The notes below the pieces were generated by a model. That model saw only the letters and a list, made by a program, of their open reading frames with translations. It did no database searches and was not told where the DNA came from. A DNA stretch of 64,000 nt, taken from NCBI GenBank assembly GCA_964592375.1, contig CAZQDP010000002.1:25017-89016 (forward strand). Reading direction: 5' to 3'. This DNA comes from CAZQDP01 sp964592375 (GTDB taxonomy: Bacteria; Bacillota; Clostridia; RUG12999). The position numbers were made by a program, and so were the translations under genes. How positions within the stretch are numbered: the stretch's first letter is position 1; each line of letters starts with the position of its first letter. Positions 1 to 8,938 of this stretch are shown piece by piece.

Positions 1-747
1 GTCCGGCCTAGTAGTATACACTCTCACCACATGCTCGGTTCCGGCGATGGTGAAATCCACCTCAGCACCTTCTGAGCGGCCAATCCAATTCTTTTGCTGA
101 AGTTTTACCTTTTCAATATACTGCAAATCATCCAAATCGTCAATCAGCCTTTGGGCATAGGCGGTGATTTTCAGCATCCATTGGCTTTTGTTCTTTTGCA
201 CAACCTCGCTTTGACAGCGTTCACATTTGCCGGCGATAACCTCTTCGTTTGCAAGCCCGGCTTTGCAAGAGGGGCACCAATTTACCGGCATTTCCTGCTT
301 ATAAGCAAGTCCGCGCTCAAATAGCCGAAGGAAAATCCACTGTGTCCATTTATAGTATTCAGGATCCGTTGTATTGATCTCTCTTGACCAATCAAAGGAA
401 AACCCAAGACTTTTGAGCTGACGCTTGAAATTGGCAATATTGTCTGCAGTGATTTTTTTGGGGTGCACCTTGTTTTTGATGGCGAAATTTTCAGTGGGCA
501 GACCAAACGCATCCCACCCCATGGGGTAGAGTACATTCTGACCATCTAGTCTTCTTTTTCTTGCCAGTATGTCAAGTGCAGTATAGCTTCTGGGATGGCC
601 CACGTGCAGGCCCTGCCCCGAAGGATATGGGAATTCCACCAAAAGATAGCATTTGGGTTTACTGTGATCGTTTGATACTGCAAAAGTTCCTTCATCCTCC
701 CAAATCTGCTGCCACTTTTTTTCGATATTAGAAAATTGATAATTCAT
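1..747 (-). CDS. leuS: Leucine--tRNA ligase, N-terminal part (truncated by window edge)
   Basis: LeuS charges tRNA-Leu with leucine in the cytoplasm. The 249 codons visible run without a stop from an ATG at 747 to the left edge, so the C-terminal two thirds of the protein are missing. The class I signature is present near residue 40: PYPSG followed by GLHVGHPR, the HIGH-type ATP-binding motif. It is followed by [14 protein letters not shown] and a zinc-ribbon-like segment ([14 protein letters not shown]...CERC) around residues 160-185. The start is 13 nt after rsfS ends, with a GGGTG-type ribosome site just upstream, so it is the last visible gene of the yhbY-nadD-yqeK-rsfS operon. The identity is certain; only the length is unknown. 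Confidence 0.96.
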   Translation of the reverse strand, partial: MNYQFSNIEKKWQQIWEDEGTFAVSNDHSKPKCYLLVEFPYPSGQGLHVGHPRSYTALDILARKRRLDGQNVLYPMGWDAFGLPTENFAIKNKVHPKKITADNIANFKRQLKSLGFSFDWSREINTTDPEYYKWTQWIFLRLFERGLAYKQEMPVNWCPSCKAGLANEEVIAGKCERCQSEVVQKNKSQWMLKITAYAQRLIDDLDDLQYIEKVKLQQKNWIGRSEGAEVDFTIAGTEHVVRVYTTRPD

Positions 748-760
748 TTTAGACACCCTT

Positions 761-1102
761 TCATTGTACTTGCACCGCATCTGCCCATAACCGTTCTAAA
801 GAATAGAATTCATGGGCTTCTTTGGTAAATATATGAACAGCAAAACTGCCGTAATCCATGAGTATCCAGCTGGCACTGCGGTATCCCTCACTGTGCGAGG
901 CTACGATATTTTGGGCTGCAAGCTTTTCATAAACCTCATCACACAGCGCTTTGATATGTGTGGAGGAGCTACCGCTGCAAATAACAAAATAATCTGCAAT
1001 GCTGGTGAGATTTTCCACGCACAGCACCTTCACATCCAATGCTTTCTTATCCGTTAAAATAGTTGCCGCCAAAAGGGCAATATCCCTTGAGGTATATTCC
1101 AT
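761..1102 (-). CDS. rsfS: Ribosomal silencing factor RsfS (Iojap/YbeB family)
   Basis: RsfS binds ribosomal protein L14 on the large subunit and blocks subunit joining, which lowers translation in starvation. The 113-residue product has the normal family length. It carries the DUF143/Iojap core: a region resembling [19 protein letters not shown], then [18 protein letters not shown], and the C-terminal [20 protein letters not shown]. The start ATG at 1102 is preceded by AGGAGGA at 8 nt, much better than the possible start eight codons upstream. The gene lies between yqeK and leuS, the usual Bacillota order, 34 nt after yqeK and 13 nt before leuS, and is almost certainly co-transcribed with them. 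Confidence 0.95.
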   Translation of the reverse strand: MEYTSRDIALLAATILTDKKALDVKVLCVENLTSIADYFVICSGSSSTHIKALCDEVYEKLAAQNIVASHSEGYRSASWILMDYGSFAVHIFTKEAHEFYSLERLWADAVQVQ

Positions 1103-1136
1103 ATGCAAAGTCCTCCTTGTATGCAATTGATATTCC

Positions 1137-1724
1137 TTATGTTATCTTAGCGCTTCGTTTCTGTTCAATCAGCTCGTTGCGCGCAGCTATTGTAAGTGGA
1201 TGAATGGTAAGTCCCCGTTCAATTAAGGATTTTAGCGTAAAATCAATGGTGATGAGTATCCCCGCATCCAGCTCGCGCAGCGTTTGCGCTCGCACGCCTG
1301 CAACCCATGGATATTCGCAGTCTCTGCCGCATTCCACCATATCCGCTACGTAAATCACTTTGGTAAGCAGGGACATTTGAGGCTTTCCCACCGTGTGGTA
1401 ATAAATTGCATCATAAATATCTGCGTCACAAGCTTCAAAATCCATTGCGGCAAGCTCAGCACCCAGCGGCGCATGCCACAGACCTTTTTCCCGTAGCATC
1501 ATGGGATCAATGCGTTCTTTGCAAGTCTGTAAAAGCGCTTCCCGCTCACTGCCTGTCAGTTCCTTAGCGCAATCGTGCAGAAGTCCTGCCACCGCCGCCT
1601 TCTCGGGATCTGCCCCGAATGTTTTTGCTAAACAAATTGCCATATCCATCACACCAAGCGAGTGGATATAACGCTCGGAGGAGAGCATATCGGACAGTTT
1701 TTTCTTCATTTCCTTGATGGTCAC
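1137..1724 (-). CDS. yqeK: HD-domain nucleotide hydrolase YqeK (bis(5'-nucleosyl)-tetraphosphatase family)
   Basis: YqeK-family enzymes are cytoplasmic HD-domain hydrolases; known members split diadenosine tetraphosphate symmetrically to ADP. The 195-residue protein shows the metal-binding HD signature: H at RYIHSLGV near residue 20, HDCAKEL near residue 50, H in LWHAPLGAELA, and the D of VIYVADMVE near residue 125. The gene starts with GTG at 1724; AAAGGAAAG lies about 10 nt upstream, and the next in-frame ATG sits too close to any ribosome site. It follows nadD by 59 nt and precedes rsfS by 34 nt in the same operon. The family assignment is firm; the exact substrate is inferred. Confidence 0.92.
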   Translation of the reverse strand: MTIKEMKKKLSDMLSSERYIHSLGVMDMAICLAKTFGADPEKAAVAGLLHDCAKELTGSEREALLQTCKERIDPMMLREKGLWHAPLGAELAAMDFEACDADIYDAIYYHTVGKPQMSLLTKVIYVADMVECGRDCEYPWVAGVRAQTLRELDAGILITIDFTLKSLIERGLTIHPLTIAARNELIEQKRSAKIT

Positions 1725-1783
1725 TTTACAATATCTTTCCTTTCAGCAGCCTTTGCAAGGCAAAGTCCGCTCCTGAAAATTTT

Positions 1784-2386
1784 TCAGGTATTTTGATATA
1801 AATGATGCTTCGAAATATATGCCATCACCGCTTGCGGCACATAGGGAGAAATGTCTTGACCTTGTGCAACCTTGCGGCGAATGGTGGTGGAGGAAATGTC
1901 CACCGGAAGTATATCCAAAAACAAAATATTAGCAGAGAATTTTTCTGCAAGCACATGGGCCTTTTGCAGCATAGCACCATCATCATAACCACTGCGAGGC
2001 GCCACCGCCACGGTACACAGGTGGAAAATACGCTCAGGCTCTGCCCAAAGAGCCATATAATCAAGTGAATCAGCACCCACAAGAAAAATCAGCTCCGCAT
2101 CAGGGTATTTTTCTGCGAAAAATTCGAGTGTTTGATAGGTGTAGGAGGTGCTGTCTTTATCCAGCTCATAGCTACTGATTAAAAATCCCCACTCATCTGC
2201 TACCAAATGCAGCATATTCAATCGATGGGTTTTGCAGACAAAGCCGCCCCCCTCTTTGTGAGGGGGCCGGCCTGCAGGTACAAATATCATTTGGTCAAGC
2301 CCGAGTAAGGCTTTTGACTGCTTGGCGATCACCATATGTCCGTTATGCACAGGGTCAAAGGTGCCTCCGAAAATACCGATTTTCAT
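1784..2386 (-). CDS. nadD: Nicotinate-nucleotide adenylyltransferase
   Basis: NadD joins nicotinate mononucleotide and ATP to make deamido-NAD, the step shared by de novo and salvage NAD synthesis. The 200-residue product opens with MKIGIFGGTFDPVHNGH, the nucleotidyltransferase motif containing the (H/T)xGH ATP site. Near the C-terminus it has DISSTTIRRKVAQG, the second phosphate-binding signature (SSTxIR). The ATG at 2386 has AGGGGA 8 nt upstream, and the motif starts immediately, so longer starts are unlikely. The gene sits between yhbY and yqeK, as in many Bacillota. Its length is standard and nothing looks broken. Confidence 0.96.
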   Translation of the reverse strand: MKIGIFGGTFDPVHNGHMVIAKQSKALLGLDQMIFVPAGRPPHKEGGGFVCKTHRLNMLHLVADEWGFLISSYELDKDSTSYTYQTLEFFAEKYPDAELIFLVGADSLDYMALWAEPERIFHLCTVAVAPRSGYDDGAMLQKAHVLAEKFSANILFLDILPVDISSTTIRRKVAQGQDISPYVPQAVMAYISKHHLYQNT

Positions 2387-2437
2387 GTATGCATCCCCTT
2401 GCAAACCAGAAGTATTCTGCCCCAAGTCCTGCGAATT

Positions 2438-2734
2438 TTAGGGCAGCACAATCCTTCGTTTGTCCTTATCCCGTGCCATGCGGTAGAGCACAAATTTAAG
2501 ACCAATGGACTGTACCGGCTCTGCACCGGCAAGGCGAGCTAATTCATTGCAAGCCTCCTTGGCAGTGAGTAGCGCAGTATCGAGCACGGTAACTTTAATG
2601 ATCTCTCGTGCCTCCAACGCCTCATCAATCTGGGCTACCAAATTGTCGTTTATTCCGTTTTTACCGATTTGCAAAATGGGGTCTATACCATTTGCAAGCC
2701 CACGAAGGTAGGCCCTTTGTTTGGTTGTTATCAA
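2438..2734 (-). CDS. yhbY: Ribosome assembly RNA-binding protein YhbY (CRS1-YhbY domain)
   Basis: YhbY is a small RNA-binding protein associated with pre-50S particles. The 98-residue product is one CRS1-YhbY domain: LTTKQRAYLRGLA-like start, then the GxxG-type loop in QIGKNGINDNLV, and the conserved C-terminal LYRMARDKDKRRIVLP. The start is TTG at 2734, preceded by AGGGA 9 nt upstream; no ATG lies in a useful position. It is the first gene of the nadD-yqeK-rsfS-leuS operon and has its own promoter, whose -35 lies inside the leuA terminator stem. The obg gene that often precedes yhbY is not here. Confidence 0.93.
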   Translation of the reverse strand: MITTKQRAYLRGLANGIDPILQIGKNGINDNLVAQIDEALEAREIIKVTVLDTALLTAKEACNELARLAGAEPVQSIGLKFVLYRMARDKDKRRIVLP

Positions 2735-2764
2735 TTCAACACATCCCTGCCTTATTTTGGGTAT

Positions 2765-2793
2765 ATTATAATACTCTTTTCATAAAAAAGCAA
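2765..2793 (-). promoter_or_regulatory. Promoter of the yhbY-nadD-yqeK-rsfS-leuS operon
   Basis: On the minus strand TTGCTT (2788-2793) and TATAAT (2765-2770) are separated by exactly 17 nt. This is a good sigma-A promoter about 30 nt upstream of the yhbY TTG start. The -35 box overlaps the 3' arm of the leuA terminator hairpin. Confidence 0.75.
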
Positions 2794-2827
2794 GAGAAAA
2801 ACACAAGGGAAGCAGAAATCTTGCTTT
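2782..2827 (-). terminator. Intrinsic terminator of leuA
   Basis: On the minus strand AAAGCAAGA (2819-2827) pairs with TCTTGCTTT (2787-2795) across a 23-nt loop, and the 3' arm runs straight into a T-run. The 5' arm overlaps the leuA stop codon. The long loop makes it weaker than the other terminators in the window. Confidence 0.6.
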
Positions 2828-4484
2828 ACATGTGGTTGATGGCACTGACAAGTGCTGTAACCGAAGCAGTGATAATATCCGTATCCATCCCTGCACCCCA
2901 GTGCATTTTTCCATTTTCATCGGTAATGCCAACATAAGCTACCGCACTAGAGTCCGACCCTTTTGTAAGGGCGTGTTCGTAATATTGAGAAATATCATAT
3001 GAGAGATGAAGAGCGGATTTGATGGCATGACTCACGGCATCCAAACGACCATTGCCTTCACCTTTTGCACGGTAGCATGTAGCATCCATTTCCATTTCCA
3101 CATCGGCGCTAAATCGAGAAGCGCCATTGCCCGTGGTTTCATAGTTTAAGAGGGAGAGGCGTCCCTTTATGTGAATATATTCCGCCATAAAGATATCCAA
3201 AATCTCCTGAGGCACAAGCTCCTTGTGCAACTTGTCGGACACAGCCTTTACCTTATAGCCAAAGTCCTCACGCATATTTGCCGGCAGAATAAAGCCGTAG
3301 TTCTTTTCAAGCAGATAACCGATACCGCCCTTGCCCGACTGACTGTTGATGCGAATGACATCTTTATCATACTGCCGCCCCACATCCGCAGGGTCAATGG
3401 GAAGATATGGCACGTTCCAAGTCGTAATTCCCTTCTCTTTGTGGTATGCCATGCCTTTGGCAATGGCATCCTGATGAGATCCGGAAAAAGCGGCATAAAC
3501 CAGTCGTCCTGCATAGGGCTGCCTGTCATACACCGGCATATCGGTGAGTCTTTCATACGTATCCACCACCTCGGGCAGATTGGTAAAATCAAGGCCGGGA
3601 TTGATGCCTTGCGCATACATATTCAGCGCAAGGGTCACAATATCCACATTGCCCGTTCTCTCACCGTTACCAAACAGTGTGCCCTCCACCCTGTCGGCAC
3701 CTGCAAGTAGTCCCATTTCCGTTGCGGCAACCGCACAGCCTCTGTCATTATGGGGGTGCAAGGAAATGATGACGTGTTCCCGATATTTCATATGGGTCGA
3801 CATGTATTCCACTTGGCTGGCATACACATGCGGCATGGATACCTCAACAGTGGCTGGAAGGTTAATAATCACCTTGTTCTTGGCAGAAGGTTGCAGGACA
3901 TCCAGTACATGAGAGCAAATTTCAAGGGCAAAATCCATCTCGGTACCCGTAAAGCTTTCTGGCGAGTATTCAAACAAAAAGTTTCCTTTTTTTTCCTTCG
4001 CACATTGCTTAGCGATTTGCGCACCGGATACCGCAATATCTATGATTTCCTGTTTTGACTTTTTAAATACCTGCTCACGCTGTGCGATAGAGGTGGAATT
4101 GTATAAATGCACAACTGCCCTCGGAGCACCTTCAATGGCCTCAAAGGTCTTTTCAATAATGTGCTTTCTGGACTGAGTCAGCACTTGAATGGTGACATCC
4201 TCCGGGATAAGCTTGTCATCAATGAGGCGGCGCACAAACTGATACTCCGTATCGGAAGCTGCAGGAAAGCCCACCTCAATTTCTTTGAAGCCTATCTTCA
4301 CAAGAAACACAAAAAACTGTATTTTTTCATCCAGCGACATGGGAATGATCAAGGACTGATTTCCATCTCGAAGGTCAACACTGCACCAAATAGGTGGGCC
4401 CTCTACAGATTGCTTCTGCATCCATGTTGTACTGGTGGTGGGTGGCATAAAATAACATTTGGAATACTTTTTCACGTTTTTCAT
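2826..4484 (-). CDS. leuA: 2-isopropylmalate synthase (long, about 550-residue type)
   Basis: LeuA condenses acetyl-CoA with 2-oxoisovalerate to 2-isopropylmalate, the first committed step of leucine synthesis. The 552-residue protein has the HMGL-like TIM barrel first: CSVDLRDGNQSL near residue 33 supplies the catalytic Arg and metal-binding Asp, and SLHPHNDRGCAVAATE near residue 245 supplies the metal-binding HxH. The C-terminal LeuA dimer/regulatory domain covers roughly residues 420-545. The length and the MPPTTSTTWMQKQ start match the long family rather than the shorter E. coli type. The ATG at 4484 has AAAGGAG 8 nt upstream. It stands alone behind a leucine T-box, so it is expected to be expressed when tRNA-Leu is uncharged; leuBCD are not in the window. 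Confidence 0.96.
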   Translation of the reverse strand: MKNVKKYSKCYFMPPTTSTTWMQKQSVEGPPIWCSVDLRDGNQSLIIPMSLDEKIQFFVFLVKIGFKEIEVGFPAASDTEYQFVRRLIDDKLIPEDVTIQVLTQSRKHIIEKTFEAIEGAPRAVVHLYNSTSIAQREQVFKKSKQEIIDIAVSGAQIAKQCAKEKKGNFLFEYSPESFTGTEMDFALEICSHVLDVLQPSAKNKVIINLPATVEVSMPHVYASQVEYMSTHMKYREHVIISLHPHNDRGCAVAATEMGLLAGADRVEGTLFGNGERTGNVDIVTLALNMYAQGINPGLDFTNLPEVVDTYERLTDMPVYDRQPYAGRLVYAAFSGSHQDAIAKGMAYHKEKGITTWNVPYLPIDPADVGRQYDKDVIRINSQSGKGGIGYLLEKNYGFILPANMREDFGYKVKAVSDKLHKELVPQEILDIFMAEYIHIKGRLSLLNYETTGNGASRFSADVEMEMDATCYRAKGEGNGRLDAVSHAIKSALHLSYDISQYYEHALTKGSDSSAVAYVGITDENGKMHWGAGMDTDIITASVTALVSAINHM

Positions 4485-4587
4485 ACTGCATAACTCCTTT
4501 CGTGTACAAAGCGTATGGTTTCTTTTAAAACCCATTTTTGTAGTGCGTTGCCTTAAAAACTACATAGGCGGCGAAAGGTCGACACGC

Positions 4588-4885
4588 AAAAAAGCCTTTC
4601 GTCTCCTTTAGAGACGAAAGGCTAAGCAAGCTTTCCGCGGTACCACTCTAATTCATTTCCAAAAGGAAATGCGCTCTTTGCAGATACGGACCGATTTTAC
4701 GATCTTATATCCTTCTGCGATCACGGGCAGATGCCGTCCCAACCTACTATGATTTCAGCGGGCTACTCCAAGGCCAGTTCAAATATCCATCGGCGACTGC
4801 CTTGCACCACCCGGCAGCTCTCTGACACCTTGCGAATACTCTACTATTCCTTTTCACAGTATTTCTATGAACGAATATGAAATTA
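4588..4885 (-). promoter_or_regulatory. T-box leader (tRNA-Leu responsive) with terminator
   Basis: This transcribed leader between the leuA promoter and leuA shows the T-box layout in order. Stem I contains an AGAGAGC motif and the specifier context GAA-CTG-G followed by CCTTGGAGT; the CTG codon (4775-4777) encodes leucine. The antiterminator carries the conserved sequence GAGTGGTACCGCGG (4635-4648). A strong terminator follows, AGCCTTTCGTCTC pairing with GAGACGAAAGGCT and then T6 (4588-4623). Uncharged tRNA-Leu should pair with the specifier and the T-box sequence and allow read-through into leuA. Confidence 0.93.
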
Positions 4886-4891
4886 TACTTT

Positions 4892-4921
4892 ATTATACAC
4901 CCTGAGCAAATGATTTGTCAA
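4892..4921 (-). promoter_or_regulatory. Promoter of the T-box/leuA transcript
   Basis: Consensus TTGACA (4916-4921) and TATAAT (4892-4897) on the minus strand, spaced 18 nt. It sits directly before the T-box leader, placing the transcript start near 4885. Confidence 0.85.
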
Positions 4922-5035
4922 CACATTTTTTCCCACATGCCGTTTTTAGCAAATGATGTTCATTTTAAGAAAACAAAAAACAAGAAGATTAGTTTTGCAT
5001 AAACAGAATGAGCATTGCTTCCTTTTGCGGCTTTA

Positions 5036-8000
5036 TTATTTTTTTGTGACGAAGATATTGTCCCAATAGACCTTTGTATTGGTGGCCGCAATCGAGGAAC
5101 CTAAGAAGATATCCTTCATATCTTTCAGGTTCATGCTCGGATCTTCCCATAGTCGGAAGGATGCATTTTCAAGCACAAGCTGTCCGTCGATATATACATT
5201 CGATGTGAGGGTCTGTGGATTAGCTTCGATTTTAAAATTGTACCATTTTCCACTTTGAGTTTGCGCGATATCCTTCGTTATGCTGCCGTCCATGTAGCAA
5301 ATATTGTTCCTATTCGCCCATATGGACAGATTGTATCGATTTTGCGAGTTTCTTGTATAAAATACCTGAACACTGCCCGCGGCGGTAGCATCAACCGGAA
5401 AATCCACCTTGAAATCTGCTTCAATGGTTACGGGCTCGGTGATAAGGGGAGATAGGGAATATACAAAGGTGGACGCTACCGCGGGGTCGTTGTCATACAA
5501 TTCAAGTGCCTGATCCTCTACGCCGAGGCTTTTCCCCTTTGCTTTTACGTAGGAGCCTCCCGCGCTCGGCGCTGTTATCGTCCAGCCATTAATCTTATCT
5601 GTTTCTCCGTAGCTGTCAAAGTTTTCATACATGACAATAGGGTTTTCCCGTGTACTTCGAACGGGAAGTGATGCAGTAAGTGTTCTGCCGTCCACAACCA
5701 CCTCGCCGAAAATCACGGACTCTCCTTCGCTTACGCCGCAAATCCTATTATCACTATTCACGCTAACAGCGGCAGAGGAGCTGGTATACCGAAGGCCTTC
5801 TTGAGAAAGATTGATGCGTGTGCCGTCCTCTAGCAGTAGGGAAGGCTCTATGGTGCCAATTTGCCCAAACTCCAATATACTGCTTTTGGTATAGAGCTGC
5901 AAGGCTTTGATAGGCTTTCCAAGCAAAAGTCCTCTCTTTTGCAAGGAACCCTCCCCAACCAAATAGTTAGCCACAAAAGTAGCCGGAAGCGCGATGGCCT
6001 TCTCTCGATTGCCTTGCGTATAGATAAGAAAATGGTCGCTTGTTTTTTCAATACATACCTCCATTGCATCATCCAAAGTCACGGAGGTAACGGGAGCATG
6101 GGGTTTTAGCTTATAGGTAAGGATGTGATTTGCCACTGCAATGTAGCTCGAAAACTCATAGCGGTTTTCTCGCAGCATCAGTCCTTCTTTGGCACTTCCC
6201 GTTGCGAGAAAGCCCATTAGCGCGGTTGCCTCTGTCGGCGTGACCTTGGCTGTTTGCATTTGATAATCTACACTGAATTTCTCCACCATCTGGCTTACTA
6301 AATCCGCTTCTCTTTCGGGGTCGGCCACAAAAGGATTTGCGGAAATAAGGATAAGCCCACGATCATCCCAGAACACATATTTTCCAAGACTCTCTGCCAG
6401 TGCACGCAGTGGAAGAAGCGTACGACCCTCTTTTATCATTACAGGAACATCAATGGTTTTTTCTTTGCCGTCTATTTTCATCACATGGCTGTTTTCCTGC
6501 ATTTGGATGGTTTTGCCCTGATATCGCACGGTAACGGTTCGCGTTATCTCATCCCAATCTACCGTAGCACCCAGTGCCTCTACAATAAACCGAACAGGAA
6601 GGAGGGTTCTGTCTTGATATACAATGGGAACAACCAAAGGATTTGCAGGGTCAATGGGCACCTTGCTGCCGGCTTTGAGCGCAATGTTTCTATCTACAAA
6701 TAGTGCAAGGCTATTGCACAGCCGATTGTGCACCAGGTCAAATTCTTTTGGAAAGGACGGAGAAAGACCGATTTTTTCATAGGCCATTTTACGATCATCA
6801 AAGCCCGGCATCCAGCTGCAATTTTCCAGTACCATAAGGCCGGAACGATTCATGCGGAAATAGTCGCCAAGATAATTGCCCTGAACATTTGATATTTTTA
6901 CATTCTTAAACTGCTGTTTAAAAGTATTGTAGTCAAGGAATATACCATTCGGCCCCAAATCCTTCATGGAAGGATGAGCATAAATATTATCCACAAGTAT
7001 TTGCTCGAAATAGTTGACATGTGTCATCACGCCCGGAATATCTCTTGTAATGCCCGCTTCGTGCAGGGCGCCCGTATCACCGCTGTCTTGATTGGTGCTA
7101 TACACCTTTACATATTTGGTCACATTGCCACGGGCAACACCGTAAGAGGGACCACTGCCTGCTTGCGCAGTGGTGCCTCTATAGCTTAAGCCATAGCGGG
7201 GACTATTAAAAATCTCACAATAGGAAACCATGTTACGAGTAGCATTGTACATATTGACACCGGCACTGTCGGTACTGCACTCGCCCACATCATTAATTCT
7301 GGTATTCGTAATGAGGTTTTGATAAAGAACCTCGCCGGCTTCGCTTCGCAGAATAATACCGCTCACACCGATTTTTTCAAACCAACAGCCGCTGATGGTA
7401 TTATTGGTATTGGCGCTGAGCATAAAAAGACCAATCAGCCCGCTATTTCTAAAATGGCAATTCTGAACCGTAATATTATCAGTGTTTGTCATATCCACCA
7501 TGCCTTTTCTGGAATCAGGGGAGCCGTACCAGGCAAACATCTGATCAATAAAATCGCTGTATTCAAAACGTAGCCCGTCGAGCACCATGTTTTTGGTACG
7601 CTCAGCAGGACTCTTGCCATGAATACTCACGAGTTTTTGCAAAGTGGGAATGACAATATCCTGCTCATTGGGATTGCCATATCGAGGAATGTAATACAAG
7701 GTGCCGCCTGCCACATCCATATAGAATTCACCCGGTGCATCCAGCAGCTCGTACACACCCTCCACATAGTAGCGTGCATTTGTATCAATGAGCGTGCCAT
7801 CACCCTTTTGTATGGTAATGGTACGTGTGGCGGAATCTATTGTTTGAATGGGACTTGCCCAACGATTCCAATCGCACTTTCCCCAAGGCCATACAATGAG
7901 GCTTGCAGTAGAGGTGTCTTTCCACTCCCGAGGGTCAAGGTCACCCTCTTTGTAAACCAGAGCGGTGTCTGTGCCGCTTGCAGATAGCAAATAGGGTGCA

Positions 8001-8662
8001 CCGGATTTGGGGAAATTCACATCAAATACATAATTGGGATATCTCGCTCTCATGGCTCTTTCGCCATTTTCCCACATGGTATAAAAACGAGTGCCCACAG
8101 GAATTTTTGCCTTCCATACTTTATCATTTTCCTTCTCCCAGCCGACAATCTTTTTGCCGCCCATAATGCGTGCCTTGTCAATGCCGTCTGCGCTACGCAA
8201 AATGACATGATAGCCATTGGTGCCGCTCATCTCGGAGGTAAGATCGATGGTTCTTTCGAGATAATAGTCACCTTCTTTCACATTAACAACGATATTGCCG
8301 GTCATATTTCCTGCAATTTTGCTAACCTGCGCGAGGGCTTTTTCAATGGTTTGAAAAGGAGACGATTCGCTTCCGTCCCCGCTGTCATTGCCGGTGGTGG
8401 ATACAAAAAAGGCTTTCATGATCGGTGCGGCGGAATGAATTGGCTTTGCACCCACCTCATTATCCTGCACAGGAGGAACAGGCGAAGGCTGCTGTGCATC
8501 GGTAAGCTGCGCTACGATAGGAGAGTCCTTATCGGTTGCAGTTTGCATGGTGCCAACGGCGGAAATTGCGTCTTTTCCCCCCTTCAAAGTAGACATTTGC
8601 GCGGATTGTGCAAGGATGGATAGCATACAAAATACAAGCAGAAAGATGCAACATTTTTTCAT
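5036..8662 (-). CDS. Secreted right-handed beta-helix glycosidase-like protein (GH141-like) with stalk and LamG-like domains
   Basis: The protein is predicted to be exported: MKKCCIFLLVFCML is a signal peptide. A Pro/Gln/Asp-rich linker leads to FVSTTGNDSGDGSESSPFQT near residue 90, the DUF1565/pectate-lyase-like entry to a beta-helix that spans about residues 95-640 (many NxxVxNCxF-type turns). Segments such as GGKKIVGW, MWENGERAMRARYP and LLDAPGEFYMDVAGGTLYYIP resemble GH141 proteins, which include fucosidases and xylanases. A copper-amine-oxidase-N-like stalk module follows near residues 650-770 (DRTLLPVRFIVEALGATVDW). A LamG-like carbohydrate-binding domain occupies the last 190 residues. 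The ATG at 8662 has AAAGGA upstream; a farther in-frame ATG falls at the transcript start region. It neighbours a GH29 fucosidase and nagB. The GH141 label is my inference from motif style, not a database match. Confidence 0.8.
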   Translation of the reverse strand: MKKCCIFLLVFCMLSILAQSAQMSTLKGGKDAISAVGTMQTATDKDSPIVAQLTDAQQPSPVPPVQDNEVGAKPIHSAAPIMKAFFVSTTGNDSGDGSESSPFQTIEKALAQVSKIAGNMTGNIVVNVKEGDYYLERTIDLTSEMSGTNGYHVILRSADGIDKARIMGGKKIVGWEKENDKVWKAKIPVGTRFYTMWENGERAMRARYPNYVFDVNFPKSGAPYLLSASGTDTALVYKEGDLDPREWKDTSTASLIVWPWGKCDWNRWASPIQTIDSATRTITIQKGDGTLIDTNARYYVEGVYELLDAPGEFYMDVAGGTLYYIPRYGNPNEQDIVIPTLQKLVSIHGKSPAERTKNMVLDGLRFEYSDFIDQMFAWYGSPDSRKGMVDMTNTDNITVQNCHFRNSGLIGLFMLSANTNNTISGCWFEKIGVSGIILRSEAGEVLYQNLITNTRINDVGECSTDSAGVNMYNATRNMVSYCEIFNSPRYGLSYRGTTAQAGSGPSYGVARGNVTKYVKVYSTNQDSGDTGALHEAGITRDIPGVMTHVNYFEQILVDNIYAHPSMKDLGPNGIFLDYNTFKQQFKNVKISNVQGNYLGDYFRMNRSGLMVLENCSWMPGFDDRKMAYEKIGLSPSFPKEFDLVHNRLCNSLALFVDRNIALKAGSKVPIDPANPLVVPIVYQDRTLLPVRFIVEALGATVDWDEITRTVTVRYQGKTIQMQENSHVMKIDGKEKTIDVPVMIKEGRTLLPLRALAESLGKYVFWDDRGLILISANPFVADPEREADLVSQMVEKFSVDYQMQTAKVTPTEATALMGFLATGSAKEGLMLRENRYEFSSYIAVANHILTYKLKPHAPVTSVTLDDAMEVCIEKTSDHFLIYTQGNREKAIALPATFVANYLVGEGSLQKRGLLLGKPIKALQLYTKSSILEFGQIGTIEPSLLLEDGTRINLSQEGLRYTSSSAAVSVNSDNRICGVSEGESVIFGEVVVDGRTLTASLPVRSTRENPIVMYENFDSYGETDKINGWTITAPSAGGSYVKAKGKSLGVEDQALELYDNDPAVASTFVYSLSPLITEPVTIEADFKVDFPVDATAAGSVQVFYTRNSQNRYNLSIWANRNNICYMDGSITKDIAQTQSGKWYNFKIEANPQTLTSNVYIDGQLVLENASFRLWEDPSMNLKDMKDIFLGSSIAATNTKVYWDNIFVTKK

Positions 8663-8710
8663 CAAATTTTTTCCTTTCAAAGCGATATTTTTAATGAAGT
8701 TATTCTCTTT

Positions 8711-8716
8711 ATTATA
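8711..8716 (-). promoter_or_regulatory. Probable -10 element of the beta-helix gene
   Basis: TATAAT on the minus strand, about 50 nt before the ATG at 8662. There is no recognisable -35 at 16-18 nt, which would fit a promoter that needs an activator. The in-frame ATG at 8722 lies upstream of the transcript start implied here, supporting the start at 8662. Confidence 0.4.
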
Positions 8717-8938
8717 TCGCACAATGCCTGCCGGTTACTACTGCATTTATCACCAAAATTAATATTAGATTCTATGGAATATGCACAATTGTATTTACTC
8801 TCATCGCAAATGATAAACGAAAAAGGAAATTTTAATCAAATAGGAAAAGAAAAGCCAAACAAAATACAAAATAATGATAAAGACAGCAACCTAGAAAGTA
8901 GATATAATAAATATTGAGATAGATGGGAGGAGTCAGAT

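Noticed and set aside
3171..3710. A 179-codon antisense frame in leuA
   Set aside because: leuA is an intact conserved gene with a T-box leader; the antisense frame has no support.
4745..4800. A GTTCAAAT-like stretch that looks like a tRNA T-arm
   Set aside because: It lies in Stem I of the T-box leader and is explained by the specifier loop; no tRNA folds from it.
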